Shown here piece after piece: positions 41,601 to 54,074 of a stretch of 64,000 nucleotides of DNA (within the stretch, counting starts at the first letter, position 1; each line of letters starts with the position of its first letter). The notes under the pieces were generated by a model, which had not been told where the DNA came from, searched no databases, and worked only from the letters and a program-made list of their open reading frames with translations. This DNA comes from Symbiodinium natans (lineage: Eukaryota > Sar > Dinophyceae > Suessiales > Symbiodiniaceae), in assembly GCA_905221605.1 (NCBI GenBank), contig CAJNDS010000535.1, forward strand, positions 518,388-582,387, written 5' to 3'. The translations under genes and the position numbers were made by a program.

Positions 41601-44600
41601 CTAGGTCCGGAGGAGCGGTTTAGGGTTTAGGGTTTAGGGTTTAGGGGTTAGGGTTTAGGGTTTAGGGTTCAGGGTTCAGGGTTCGGGTTTCGGGCTCCAG
41701 TTTGTCTAGGCGCAGTGAAGTTCACAAGCAGCGTTGCCATCGTGAAGCTCCCTTCCGCAAGCTCCCAGATGTCCATAGAGACCTGCATTGATCGCTTGAC
41801 CCTGAACAGTAAACAGTCCCCCCCCCCACCCCCCCCCAAGAAGGGGACCGGAGTATCCCTAAACCCTAAACCCTAAACCCTAAACCCTAAACCCTAAACC
41901 CTAAACCCAAGAAACAAGCAACCCAGAAGGGGCCTGGAGGGAGCTTTGAAACAACTCCTGACATGTCTTTCTCGCTACTCCCGCGACATCCCTAGCGTTA
42001 AGCGCCCGCTGCTCTGCAGCGGGCGGCGCTGGGGTACTTGTACTTTCGAGAATGCGAGCGGGCTCGGGGCTGTATAATGGTTTGCAATCAGTAGTTTGGG
42101 GTTTAGGATGGTTTAGGGTCTAGGATGGTTTAGGGTTTAAGGGTTTATAGGGTTTTTTTCTGGTTCAGGGTTTATAGGGTTGATAGGGTTGGCAGGGTTG
42201 ATAGGGTTGAAAGGATATTGGATCGAGGGGAGACCGAGCGTAATCAATGGCTCCTCATTACCTGCAAGCGTCTTGTTTTTGCGTCACCGATTTGGCCCTC
42301 AGTCGACAACCCAAACCCTTGTAGGGCTTAGGGTTTCGATCGGGTTTAGGGTTTAGGCTTCATTCAGGAGGGCACAGCTCAGGGATACGTAGAGTAGCCA
42401 TGTCTTTCAGTTCTCGCTCGGATCAAGCATTCGTCTGATTTGCAGATTGAGCTGTGTTTCTGCTTACCCTCCATTCTGCTCGTTGAAGCCAGGCCTTGGG
42501 TCGAACTACAGCGCGTTAAATCTGTTGCCTGGGATGACACAGAGAACCCTAAACCCTAAACCCGAAACTCTTGTCGATGTTGGAGGAGATGGGCGGAACG
42601 AGCAAGCGCGCTGTGTTTGCATAGGCGCGCTCTGTCAGGTAATCCGATCGCGCATCCTTGGACAAATTAGGATGTCGTGGTGTCGGTTGGACTCTGAAGA
42701 CTCAGAAAGTACAGTAGACCAGATGCCGCTGATGAAAAAAGTGGGCTCGACTTCCTGACTCTAGGTTTAGGATTCCGGGTTGTAGGGGTAGAGTCAGACA
42801 TGGATCGAGTGAAGAAGCCAAGGTTCAGTCCGTTCATCACGATAGGTCGTTCATGGTTGAGAGAGGTTCGAGGGCCGTGACAAGGTTTCGAGATGCTCGG
42901 CGTCCAGGAACTTTAGCCCTCTCCATCAGAGTTTACGAGAAGCTGTTCAGATCCACCAGCGAAATTTCTAGCTCAAAGCAGATTTTTGCAAAGGCCGTTT
43001 TGCTCCTCCAACCTCTGCTGCCAGGGCCATGACAAAGGCCGAGCAAAAGAAGGCCGTGCAATTCACCCGGATGTGCAAATTCTGGCGGACGAATGAGTGC
43101 AAGATGGGCGCAGACTGCACGTTCGCCCACTCGACATCGGAGTTGCGCCCCAGCCCAAAGCCATGCTTCGACTTCGTGAAGACCGGTTTCTGCTTGCGGG
43201 GGGAGGGGTGCAGGTTTGTCCACGAGATGAAGTCCAACTCCAAGTTGGTCGACGTGAACGTGTCGCCCTTCCCGGCAATCCAGGCACAAGCGGGTCCATC
43301 CTCTTTCGTTACCACTTACATGATGCCAACGTACAACTTCGTGAATCCCATGACCTTGGCAGAAGCACAGCAACTTCCCCCACCATATGAGCTTGAACCC
43401 TACAAGCACATGGCGAACCCACACACGGGCACGGACAACAACGACCTCTTCGGCCCGCGTTTCCATGCACCACCCGTTGTGGAACAAATCCCCGTGCCTT
43501 TCAGCCTCGTCGGTTTCGGGCACAAGGGGGACAAGTCAGCGGAAGAATCCAACTTCCCTAGCCTCAGCAAGACGTCGCTGAGTTTCTCAGATTCTCTTGA
43601 GCATTGTTTTTTTTGGTTCTGCATGTTCCTGCTCGCCGCCATCATCCTTCTAAGCAGTAGAGAACATGCAGGCAGCCCCCTGCGAGTGATGATTCATGTT
43701 CCCTAGACTCCCTAAACCCTCAACCCTAAACCCTAGACCCTAAACCTAAATAATTATTGGGTTTAAGAGATTGCTGTTCAGGAAGACTGTTCAGAGGGTG
43801 TGAACTGTCAAGCGCTGCCTTAACCCTGAGCCCCTAAACCCTACAAACCTCAAACCCTAAACCCTAAACCCTAAACCCTAAACCCTAAACCCTAAACCCT
43901 AAACCCCAAACCCTAAACCCTAAACCCTAAACCCAAGGCATGGACCACCTTCCTCGCTTCTCCGGGACCAACAGCTTGGCGGCCGATGAAATGAACGAGC
44001 TTGACATCTACGATGTGGCTGAGTGTATGACACGGTTTAGGGTTTAGGGTTTAGGGTTTAGGGTTTAGGATTTAGGGTTTAGGGTTTAGGGCTTCGACAC
44101 CCTTGCACTTTAGCGAGTTGGATCCGCCAGAAATTGAGCAGAGGCTGTATGTCTAATTTTCGGTCCTCATATGTGGGCCCATTGGGACTAAAGCGTGTGG
44201 GCAAATGTGCCGTACGAGGTGCAGATCCACCCACGGCGAAGCTCTCAGCACCCCCTTTCGACATGGTAATTTCATGTTGCTCATTCATATTACGATACAG
44301 ACTGGACGAGAAGCAGCGCGCGCATGGCTGCAGGTTGTTTCGGGTCTGGGCGTGGCGTCTAGACCATTCCAGAGAGGTTTCCTGTCTCGGGCTTCGGCTT
44401 CAGTGGGCCCTTATTTGGGTTTGAGCGTTTTGTGGTTCACAGCTTCTACCCCTAAACCCTAAACCCTAAACCCCAAACCTACGGCTTCTACCAACAGTTC
44501 AGCCTGAACGCGCGCTGCTGGATCCGTTCTAAGATATCCGCCTTGCCAGAGCAGTCTTGACCTCGCCAAGAACCCTAAACCCTACACCCTAAACCCTAGA

Positions 44601-47600
44601 CCCTAAACCCTAAACCCTAAACCCTAAACCGCCTTGGTGCTGTGTTACTGCGCTGGCATAGAAGGTGCACTCACCGGCGCTACAGCTCTTGCCAGGTAGC
44701 ACCCCTCTTACACGGTTTAGGATTTAGGGTTTAGGGCTTAGGGTTTAGGGTTTAGGGTTTAGGGTTTAGGGTTTAGGGTTTAGGGTTTAGGGTTTAGGGT
44801 TTAGGGTTTAGGGTTCAGGGTTTAGGGTTTAGGGTTTAGGGGTTTACGAGTTCATCGCTATTGGTTGCTTTCAGAAGCCTCGTCAAGCCCTGAAGCCCAT
44901 GAGCCCTGAAACCTACGAATCCTCAGCCGACAGCTTGAAGCCTAAACCCGTAACCCTAAACCCTAAACCCTAAACCCTAAACACTAGACCTTTGGTACCA
45001 GGGGAACCTAGAACTTTCAAAGCCCTATGGACCCTCTAAAACCTGTGACCTATAAAGCCCATACAAACTCCAAAAGCCTGGGCAAAGCCCTAAACCCTAA
45101 CCCCTAAACCCAATTTCTAAACCCTAAATCCAAAACCCTAAACCCTAAACCCTAAACCCTAAACCCTAAACGCAGCACGGTGCAGCACCTCGGTTTCACA
45201 CGTCACGCCCACTCTTATTATATTCATGCTGGCTGAACGGATTAACCCTAGGTCCTGAACCCTGCACCCCAAACTTCGACTGCTTTTCCGCTTTGGTTCG
45301 TAACTTCGTACAGCGTTGGGTTTAGGGTTTAGGGTTTAGGGTTTAGGGTTTAGGGTTTCGGGTTTAGGGTTTAGGGTTTAGGGTTTAGGGTGGTCCTGAA
45401 CTTTGCACCCCAAAGCTCGGCTGCTTTTCCGCTTTGAGTTGGGGACTTAAGCTCAAAGGCTTCGTAACTGCGTACATTGCTAAACCCTAAACCCTAAACC
45501 CTAAACCCTAATCCCTAAACCCTAAACCCTAAACCAGGGTGATGAGGCACGACTCAGTTTGTCTAGGCGGCGTCCAGTTCTCAAGCAACGTTGTCATTTT
45601 GAAGCTGCCTTTCCGGGGTCCTAGATGTCAATGGAACCGATCTCTATCTTCGGAACCCTGAACAGCAGACAGTCCCCCTCAAGAAGGGGTCTGAATTTCC
45701 CTAAACCTGACAAAGCCTAAACGCTTACCCCTCACAAGGGACCGGAAAGACAGGATACATGTCTTGCTTGCTACTCCTTGACATCCCTGGTGCCACAGCC
45801 CGCATCAGCGGGCGGTGCTGGGGTACTTTGAGAATCCGAGCGGGCTCAGGGCTTGTTAGGGCTTGGGAGTTTGGGATTTTCAGGTTCTAGGGGTCAGGGT
45901 TGAGGGTTGAGGGTATAGGGCAAAGCTTAATCAATGACCCTTATTCCCTGCAACCGGCTTGCTTCGTTCAACCAATCTGGCCTTCAGTCGAAAATCCAAA
46001 CCCTCTTCAAGAGGTCAGGCACCGTTCAGGATACGTAGAGCAGCCACCCCCAAGTAGTAGGATTCCCTTGTAATCAGGACCCCAATAAGGTACCCTAACT
46101 CTAAGCCCTAAGCACTAAGCCCTAAATCTTAAACCCTAAGCTCTAGCCCTAAACCCTCAACCCCCATACAAGGTACCTAATTCACTCTTTTAAGGAACCC
46201 CTCCAATTTCTTTCAGTTCTCGCTCGGACTCCAAGCATTCGGTTGATTGGCAGATTGACTCGTGTTCCCGCTCAGCCTTCTTGCGGCTCGTTGCCCGCGT
46301 GGCCTCGGTCTTAGGGTTTAGGGTTTAGGGTTTAGGGTTTAGGGTTTAGGGTTTAGGGTTTAGGGTTTAGGGTTTAGGGTTTAGGGTTTGGGGTTTAGGG
46401 TTTAGGATGCTTTAAAGCCGTTGCCTGGGATGACAGGGAAAACCCTAAACTCTTTGTCGATGTTGGAGGAGATGGGCGGAACGAGCTAGGGCGCTGTCTT
46501 CGCATAGGCGTGCTCTGCCAGGGAATCCGATCGCGCATCCTTGGACAAATTAGGATGTCGTGGTGTCGATTGGACTCTGGAGACTCAGAAAGTACAGTAG
46601 ACCAGATGCAGCTGATGAAAAAAGTGTGTTCGACTGCCTGGCTCTAGGTTTAGGACTCCGGGTTGTAGGGTTGGAGTCAGAACTGCTCGGCGAGTGAAGA
46701 GACCTAGGTTCAGCCGGTTCATCACGATAGGTCGTTCATGAGAGACGTTCGAGGGCCATGAGAAGGTTTCGAGATGTCTGGCGTCCAGGAACTTTAGCCC
46801 TCTCCCTTAGAGTTTACCGAGAAGATCCACCAGCGAAATCTCCAGCTCAAGGTAGTACTTTTGCAAAGGCCGTTTTGCTCCTCCCATCCCCGCTGCCAGA
46901 GCCATGACAAAGGCCGAGCAAAAGAAGGCCGTGCAATTCACCCGGATGTGCAAATTCTGGCGGACGAACGAGTGCAAGATGGGCGCAGACTGCACGTTCG
47001 CCCACTCGACATCGGAGTTGCGCCCCAGCCCAAAGCCATGCTTCGACTTCGTGAAGACCGGTTTCTGCTTGCGGGGGGAGGGGTGCAGGTTTGTCCACGA
47101 GATGAAGTCCAACTCCAAGTTGGTCGACGTGAACGTGTCGCCCTTCCCGGCAATCCAGGCACAAGCGGGTCCATCCTCTTTCGTTACCACTTACATGATG
47201 CCAACGTACAACTTCGTGAATCCCATGACCTTGGCAGAAGCACAGCAACTTCCCCCACCATATGAGCTTGAACCCTACAAGCACATGGCGAACCCACACA
47301 CGGGCACGGACAACAACGACCTCTTCGGCCCGCGTTTCCATGCACCACCCGTTGTGGAACAAATCCCCGTGCCTTTCAGCCTCGTCGGTTTCGGGCACAA
47401 GGGGGACAAGTCAGCGGAAGAATCCAACTTCCCTAGCCTCAGCAAGACGTCGCTGAGTTTCTCAGATGCTCTTGAGCATTGTTTTTGTACCCTAAACCCT
47501 AAACCCTAAACCCTAAACCCTAAACCCTAAACCCTATATAAACCTCGCTGCAGTCATCCTTCTAAGCCATCGAGAACATGTAGGCAGCCCCCCTGTGATG

Positions 47601-50600
47601 TTTCATGTTCTTCTCTATTCTTAGGCTTGGTACTAGGATGCCCAGTAGTACCCTTATTCCCTCTTTTGAGGGGTTTAGGTTCCCTTATAAACCCCTTCAA
47701 GCAAAACAGGGCACCCTTTTTAAGCCTAGGTTACGGGCAGCCTAGGGTAGCCCAGTGGTACGCTTTTCCCTTTTTTTTGGTTCAGGGTTCCCTTATAACT
47801 TAACCAACCAAAAAAAAAGGTGCCCTTATTGTAAGATGGTAACTGGGGTACCCAGTTGGCTTTTAAGAGAGATTGCTAGTTCGGAAAAAAGCATCAGAGG
47901 GTTTCAAGGGCCATCCTGACAGACCTTTTGTTTGGGCTAGACCCTTTAGGGTTTAGGGTTTAGGGTTTAGGGTTTAGGGTTTAGGGTTTAGGGTTTAGGG
48001 TAACCCTTAAGAACCAGGTATGGACCACCTTCCTCCATTCTCTGTGACCAAGAGCCTGGAGACCGATGAACGGAGGTTTCCCACAAGGAACGTGACACCC
48101 GCCATGTGGCTGAGTGTATGACACGGTTCAGGGTTTAGGGTTTAGGGTTCAGGGTTTAGGGTTTACGGTTTAGGATTCAGCATCTCATGGACTAGCTTTA
48201 ACACCCACCCACCCAGAGAATCCCACAGCATTTGGAAAAGCACAGCTCACCGATGCCGATTGAGCCGACAGTACTATTACCAAAATTCCAGTGCCGATTG
48301 ACCGTTTGTGTAAGAACACTGGTGCCGATGGACCGTTTTCGTAAGAACACCGGTGGCCGATGGACCGTGTTCGTAAGAACACTGGTGCCGACGGACCGTT
48401 TTCGCAAAAACACCGATGCCGATGGACGGTTTTGGTATGACCACCGGTGGCCGATGGACATTTGTTTTTCGTAAGGACACTGGTGCCGATCGACTGTTTT
48501 TGTAAGAACACTGGTGGACCGTTTTTTGTAAGAACACTGCGCAAGAACGCCGGTGCCGATGGACTGTTTTCGTAGGAACGCTGGTGCCGACGGACCGTGT
48601 TCGCAAAAACACCGGTCGCCGATGGACCGTTTTCGTAAGAACACCGGTGGCCGATGGCCCGTTTTTGTAAGAACATCTTTTGGGCAGAGGGGCCGTTTTC
48701 GTACAAACGTTTAAATATTTATGAAAGAGAAGGTTTAGGGTTTAGGGTTTAGGGTGTAGGGCGAGCTCGACCCGCCAGAAACTAGGACCCCGAGTAGGCC
48801 CGTATTCCATTTTTTTAGGGTTCAGGTTCCCTTACAAGCCCCTTTAGACTCAACAGGACACCTCTTGTATTCCTAAGTTACTCCTGGGTCTAGGAATTTG
48901 AGCACATGCCGGTGTGTCTAAGTTCTCGCCTCTCTCTCCGGTGGGCAGTTCTTCGGGCAGTTACATGGTCCCGTAATATGGGCCCTTACAAGGGTACCCC
49001 CTTACCCTATACAAATTACGGGCCCATACATCAGAACCCTTTAAAGGAGGTTAGGGACCATATTAAGGGTCCATGAATGAAACCGCCCTTAGAGCCTTTA
49101 TGCAATCTGCCGTACGAGGTGCAGATCCACCCACGGCGAAGCTCTAAGCACCGTGTCTAGCAGCAGGTGCAAATCCACCCATGTTGTTCCTCTCACGATA
49201 CAGACTTACCGAGGAGCAACGCGCACATGGCTGCGGGTGGTTTCGGTTCTGGGCCGTGGCGCCCTAAACCCTGAACCCTGAACCTTAAACCCTAAACCCT
49301 AAACCCTAAACCCTAAACCCTAAACCCTAAACCCTAAACCCTGAACCCGAATTTTCGGTTCTCGTTGCGTCAGCTCTCAGAGGGCTCCTGATTGGGTTTG
49401 AGCATTTCTGATTCCACGGCTTCTAGGGAAAGTTTAGCCGGACCGGGCGCTGCTGGACTCCGTTTTCAAGAAGATCTGCTCCGCCGGAGCAGTCTTGTGA
49501 CCTCGCCAAGGACCTCGGCATAAACCCTAAACCCTAAACCCTAAACCCTAAACCCTAAACCGCTTTGGCGCTGTTTTTCTGCACTGGCAGAGGAGGTGCG
49601 CGCACCAGCGCTGCAATCTGGCCCTGTAGTAATATGGGGGGGTCGGAATTATTGCCAATAGTATTCCCTTGTGGTCCCTTTGAAACGATAATGACCCCCA
49701 AAACCCTATTCTAGTTATTCAGGCCCCTAGAGTAGCCTTATTAGAGGTTGTGAGCAAGATTTATATACGGGGAATAGTTGTTAAGTATTAGGTACTCTCA
49801 TCAAACTCGAGAAGGCCTAAATCTAAACCCCCTACACCTTGCATCCTAATCCCTACATTAGCAATTTCCATACCCTAAACCCTAAACCCTAAATCCCTAA
49901 ATTGGCAATTTCCCCTAGCCGGGTGCTCCCAAAAACCCTCTGAACCCACTAAATGTTTATAGGCGCTATAAGCATTATAAACTCTACAAGCCAGCAGACT
50001 CGAGACCCTAAACCCTAAACCCTAAACCCTAAACCCTAAACCCTAAACCCTAAACCCTAAACCCTAAACCCTAAACCCTACGAGCGTGCGCCGCACGGTG
50101 CAGCACCTCGGTTTCACACGTCGCTCCCAATTTCTAGATTCAAGCTTGCATAAAACTGATGAAGTTTAGGTTTTAGGGTTTAGGGTTTAGGGCGGTCCTG
50201 AACTTTACTCCCTAAACCTCGACTGCTTTTGCGCTTTGGGTTGGGGATTTAAGCTCATAGGCCTCGCAACTTCGTAAGGCTACGTTTATCGTTTAAAGGT
50301 TTAAAGGGCTCAAAGTCCGAAGCAGCAGGTGATGAAGCATAGCTCCATGGCTCAATCTTAGGTTTGGCAAACTCACGGGTTTTCCTACTACCCCCCTCTA
50401 TGCTAGGGGGGGGGGGGTTCCCACCTTGAATAACCTTAGTTAAGCTTACATTTTCCCTAAATAGCCTTAGTTATGGGGGGGAGCCTGGGAGGAGAGTAGG
50501 GGAGCTCAAGACCCGTTTGTCCAGGCGGAGTGGAGTTCACAAGCATTGTGGTCAATAAACCCTAAACCCTAAACCCGAAACCCTAAACCCTTAACCCTAA

Positions 50601-53600
50601 ACCCTAAACCCTAAACCCTAAACCCTAAACCCTGTAGCTGGGACTGGATTTTCGCACAACCCTATGTGGGGTAGTTCTCACAATTAGGGGCCCTTTGGTT
50701 CGTCCTATACATAGTAGGGCACCCTTAGAACCCTAAACCCTAGCTCGGGACCCTAAACCCTAAACCCTAAACCCTAAACCCTAAACCCTAAACCCTAAAC
50801 CCTAAACCCTAAACCCTAAACCCTACACCCCCAACTCGGGACCCTAATTTCGAGAACGGCCCCCCCCCATGTTTTTCTTTGACATCCCCGCGCGCCGATC
50901 CCGCGGCTTGGCAGTGGACTGGGCGCTGGGGTCGAATCCGAGCGGGCTCAGGGCTTCCTAGGGTGTAGGGGTTTGGGGGGTTTAGGGTTTAGGGTTTAGA
51001 GTTTAGGGTTTAGGGTTTAGAGTTTAGGGTTGAGGGTTTAGGGTTTAGGGTTTTGATTTAGGGTTTGGGGTTTGGCGTTTAAGGTGCAGTACGGGTTCAG
51101 GGGTTTGGGGTTTAAATGGGCTCAGAAAATGAGGGCTTAGGTTCCAGGGCCAAGCGAAGAGCCGCGGTTTAGGGTTTAGGGTTTATTGTTTACGGTGTAG
51201 GATTTAGGGTTTAGTGTTTACTACCTGCTAGCGGCTTGTTTCGCTGAACCAATCTGGCCCTCAGTCGAAGACCCAAACCTTATTCAAGAGGTTAGGCGCA
51301 GTTCAGAAATACGCAGAGCACCCTAAACCCAAAGATCTAGCCCTAAACCCTAAACCCCCATATAAGGTACCTAATTCCCTCTTAGAAGGAACCCTCTGAT
51401 TTCTTTCAGCTCTCGCTCGGAGCAATCATGTGTTTGGCAGATTGATTTGTGCTTCCGCTTCGTCTCCTGCTGCTCATTGCGGCGTGGCCTTGGGCGTAAC
51501 TACAGTAAATACAGTGCTTTAGAGCTGTTTCCTGGGATGACACAGAAAACCCTAAAGTCACCTTAAACCCTAAACCCTAAACTCTTCACGGTGTTGGAGG
51601 AGAGTGGCGGAACGAGCAAGGGCGCTGTCTTCGCATAGACGCGCTCTGTCGGGGAATCCGACCGCGCATCCTCGGACAAGTCAGGATGTCGTGGAGTCGG
51701 TTGGACTCTGAAAGGACGGTACCACCAGATGCAGTTGGTGAACAAAAGTGTCTTCGAGTCCCGGCTCTTAGGTTTCATAGTTCAAAGGGTTTCAGAGTTG
51801 AGGGTTTAGGGTTTAAGGTTTTCCGATTCAGGGTCGTAGCGTCAGAACCCCCTGGCGCTTGGCGTGATGAGGAATGAGGGAATCAGGTACCCTATATCCC
51901 CCTATATATTTTTATGCTACCCCCCCCCCCCAGCGACCTACCCTTTTTAGGCCTTTTTAGGCTTTTTTAAAAAAAACAACAAAGGAGGCCCAAAAGTCGC
52001 GTAGTTAATCACCGGGTAATGAAGGACAGTTACTGGGAAACCCACCTCACAGACCCCAATAAGCCAGCATTGGAAGAATCTACATTTTGAATCTGAAGCG
52101 GACAATGCTGTTTTTAGATGTTTAGATCAGTGTTTTTCTATGCAAATTGTGCGTTTCAAGGGCAATTAATGTTTTGTTGAGCAACTAATTTATTTATACA
52201 GTTGTGTTTGTACGAGGCAAAGTATTAATCAAATAGTGAAACATTTTTCTTGGTTCTATGCGAATTTAGCTACTAGAGTAATTATTCAGCAAAGAGCCCA
52301 ATTTGACCCAAGTGAATACTATTTAAAGGAGCATACTCAACCAAGATACGAAATAAACACCATTCTCAACCAAAAAATGGCAAAGTGTGCGTTTAAAGTG
52401 CGAATACTGTATTTATACAATTGTGTTTGTACTAGGCAAAGTATGCTCTCTGAAAAGTCCACTGAAATACCTTATGTTTACATATTCATGAATCGTTCTT
52501 GTTTTTGAAATAGTCATTTTATGCGAATTTGGCTACTAGAGCAATTATTAAGCAAATAGCCCAATTTGACTCAAGTGAATACCATTTAAAGGACCATACT
52601 CAACCAAAATACGAAAGAAGCACCATATTCAACCAACATATGGCAAAGTGTGGTTTAAAGGGCAAATAGTGCTTTGTTGAGCAACTAATGCATTGAAACA
52701 GTTGTGTTTATACCAGGCAAAGTATTATTGAAGTACTATCTGCAAAGTCAAATGAAACACCTTATGTTTACATATTCATGAAACATTTTTTTGAAGTATT
52801 CATTCTATGCGAATTTAACTACGAGAGGAGTTCTTAAGCAAATAGCCCAATTTGACTCAAGTGAATACTATTTAAAGGACCATACTTAACCAAATACGAA
52901 ATAAACACTTGCGGAAATGGAAACGGCTCTACCTACATAACAATGAGACAAAGATTGCTGAAGTATTCACTAAAGACCACTTATATACTATGTCTGAAAA
53001 GCCCAATTTGCATGAGCAAGCTTAAAAATGGACAATAATGGAAATAGAAGCGGTTCTACTTACATAACGATGAAACAAAGATGTCTGAAGTATTCAATAA
53101 AGACCAGATATATACTATGCCTGAAAAAAGCAACTTGCACAATCAGGCTTAAAAATGCACAAGAATACTAGAAAAGTACTTAGTGAAGGCCATACACAAG
53201 CAAATTCACAAATACATAACAACATCCAAAAGCGCAAGCTTTTCAGGAGAATCTCTGGTAAAGTTTGGATTATAGGGTTTTGGGGTATTCCTGGACGAGT
53301 AGGAGTCACTTTTTAAGCAAACAGTTCTAAGCAAGAAATGCTTTTTCTCAAGACAAGTATTGCAAATGCTGCTTCTAGATAATTAATCGCATTTACCAGG
53401 CAAATATTATCCATGCGAATTGAGCTACCAGAGCACCAAGTAATGGCTGAATAAGGTCTACTACACTTGAGTACAACCAAGAGATGCACTAAACACTAGC
53501 GGCTCTACTTACATAATAACGAAACAAATAGTTCTGAAGCACTAGAAAGACCATTTGTATACTATTTCTGAAAAGCACAATTAGCATAAGCACACTTAAA

Positions 53601-54042
53601 AATGTGTAGTTGTTGCCTCGTGACCGTGAAGGCGAACCAAAAAGCCAAAATACCAAAACCAAAAAACCAAAAATACCAAAAATACCAAAACCAAAAAAAC
53701 CAAAAAAACCAAAATCAAAAAAAACAAAAATACCAAAAAAACCAATTTTCCGGGACTCTTGGAGAAGCCTCATAGGGATTTCCTCAGAGTCCCGGAAAAT
53801 TGGTTTTTTTGGTATTTTTGGTTTTTTTGGTTTTGGTTTTTTTGGTTTTTTTGGTTTTGGTTTTTTGTTTTTTTTGGTTTTGGTATTTTTGGTTTTTCTG
53901 CTGTCCCGTGTATGCGATTTTAGTTGTATTTTAGTCTACGCCCTAGGAAATACGCTATATTGCACACCGAGTTTGCTTGCAGTGCAGCTGGGTGACTTGA
54001 GACAAGGCGAAAAAGGGTAGGTCACTGCGGGGGGGGGGTACC

Positions 54043-54074
<32 letters not shown>

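Larger units (their letters stand above)
38283..42407 (+). repeat. tandem unit A of CCCH array
   Basis: First of four segmental repeats. Shared landmarks with B and C, in order: CCCH start, GGACCACCT exon, GTATGACACGG exon end, GATCCACCCACGGCGAAG, GAGCAGTC..GACCTCGCCAAG, TTTGTCTAGGCG, GAGCGGGCTC, CAGTCGA..CCCAAACC. Confidence 0.85.
42408..46210 (+). repeat. tandem unit B of CCCH array
   Basis: Starts at TTTCAGTTCTCGCTCGGA, a landmark repeated at 46,211 and 51,403. Carries the intact CCCH gene. Confidence 0.85.
44157..46210. other. unit B distal part
   Basis: Homologous to 40431-42407. Telomere tracts inserted at 44,451-44,483 and 44,573-44,631 are absent from unit A. A 17-unit TTTAGGG array lies at 44,733-44,850. 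No complete gene seen. Confidence 0.5.
46211..51402 (+). repeat. tandem unit C of CCCH array
   Basis: Same landmarks as A and B but expanded by two MITEs, a 31-bp minisatellite and extra telomere arrays. Confidence 0.85.

Noticed and set aside
42933-43523. 196-codon minus-strand open frame (and its twin at 46847-47398)
   Set aside because: Antisense shadow of the CCCH exon. The plus frame has two complete CCCH fingers and the same start in three copies; the minus frame has no recognisable domain.
48185-48706. 173- and 148-codon minus-strand frames with KRSIG/TKTVHRH repeats
   Set aside because: A 31-bp minisatellite not divisible by three keeps all three minus frames open by composition; no start context or homologue recognised.
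53489-54020. KKPKIPK.../GFFGFFG-type frames
   Set aside because: Translations of the two arms of the fold-back simple-sequence repeat.
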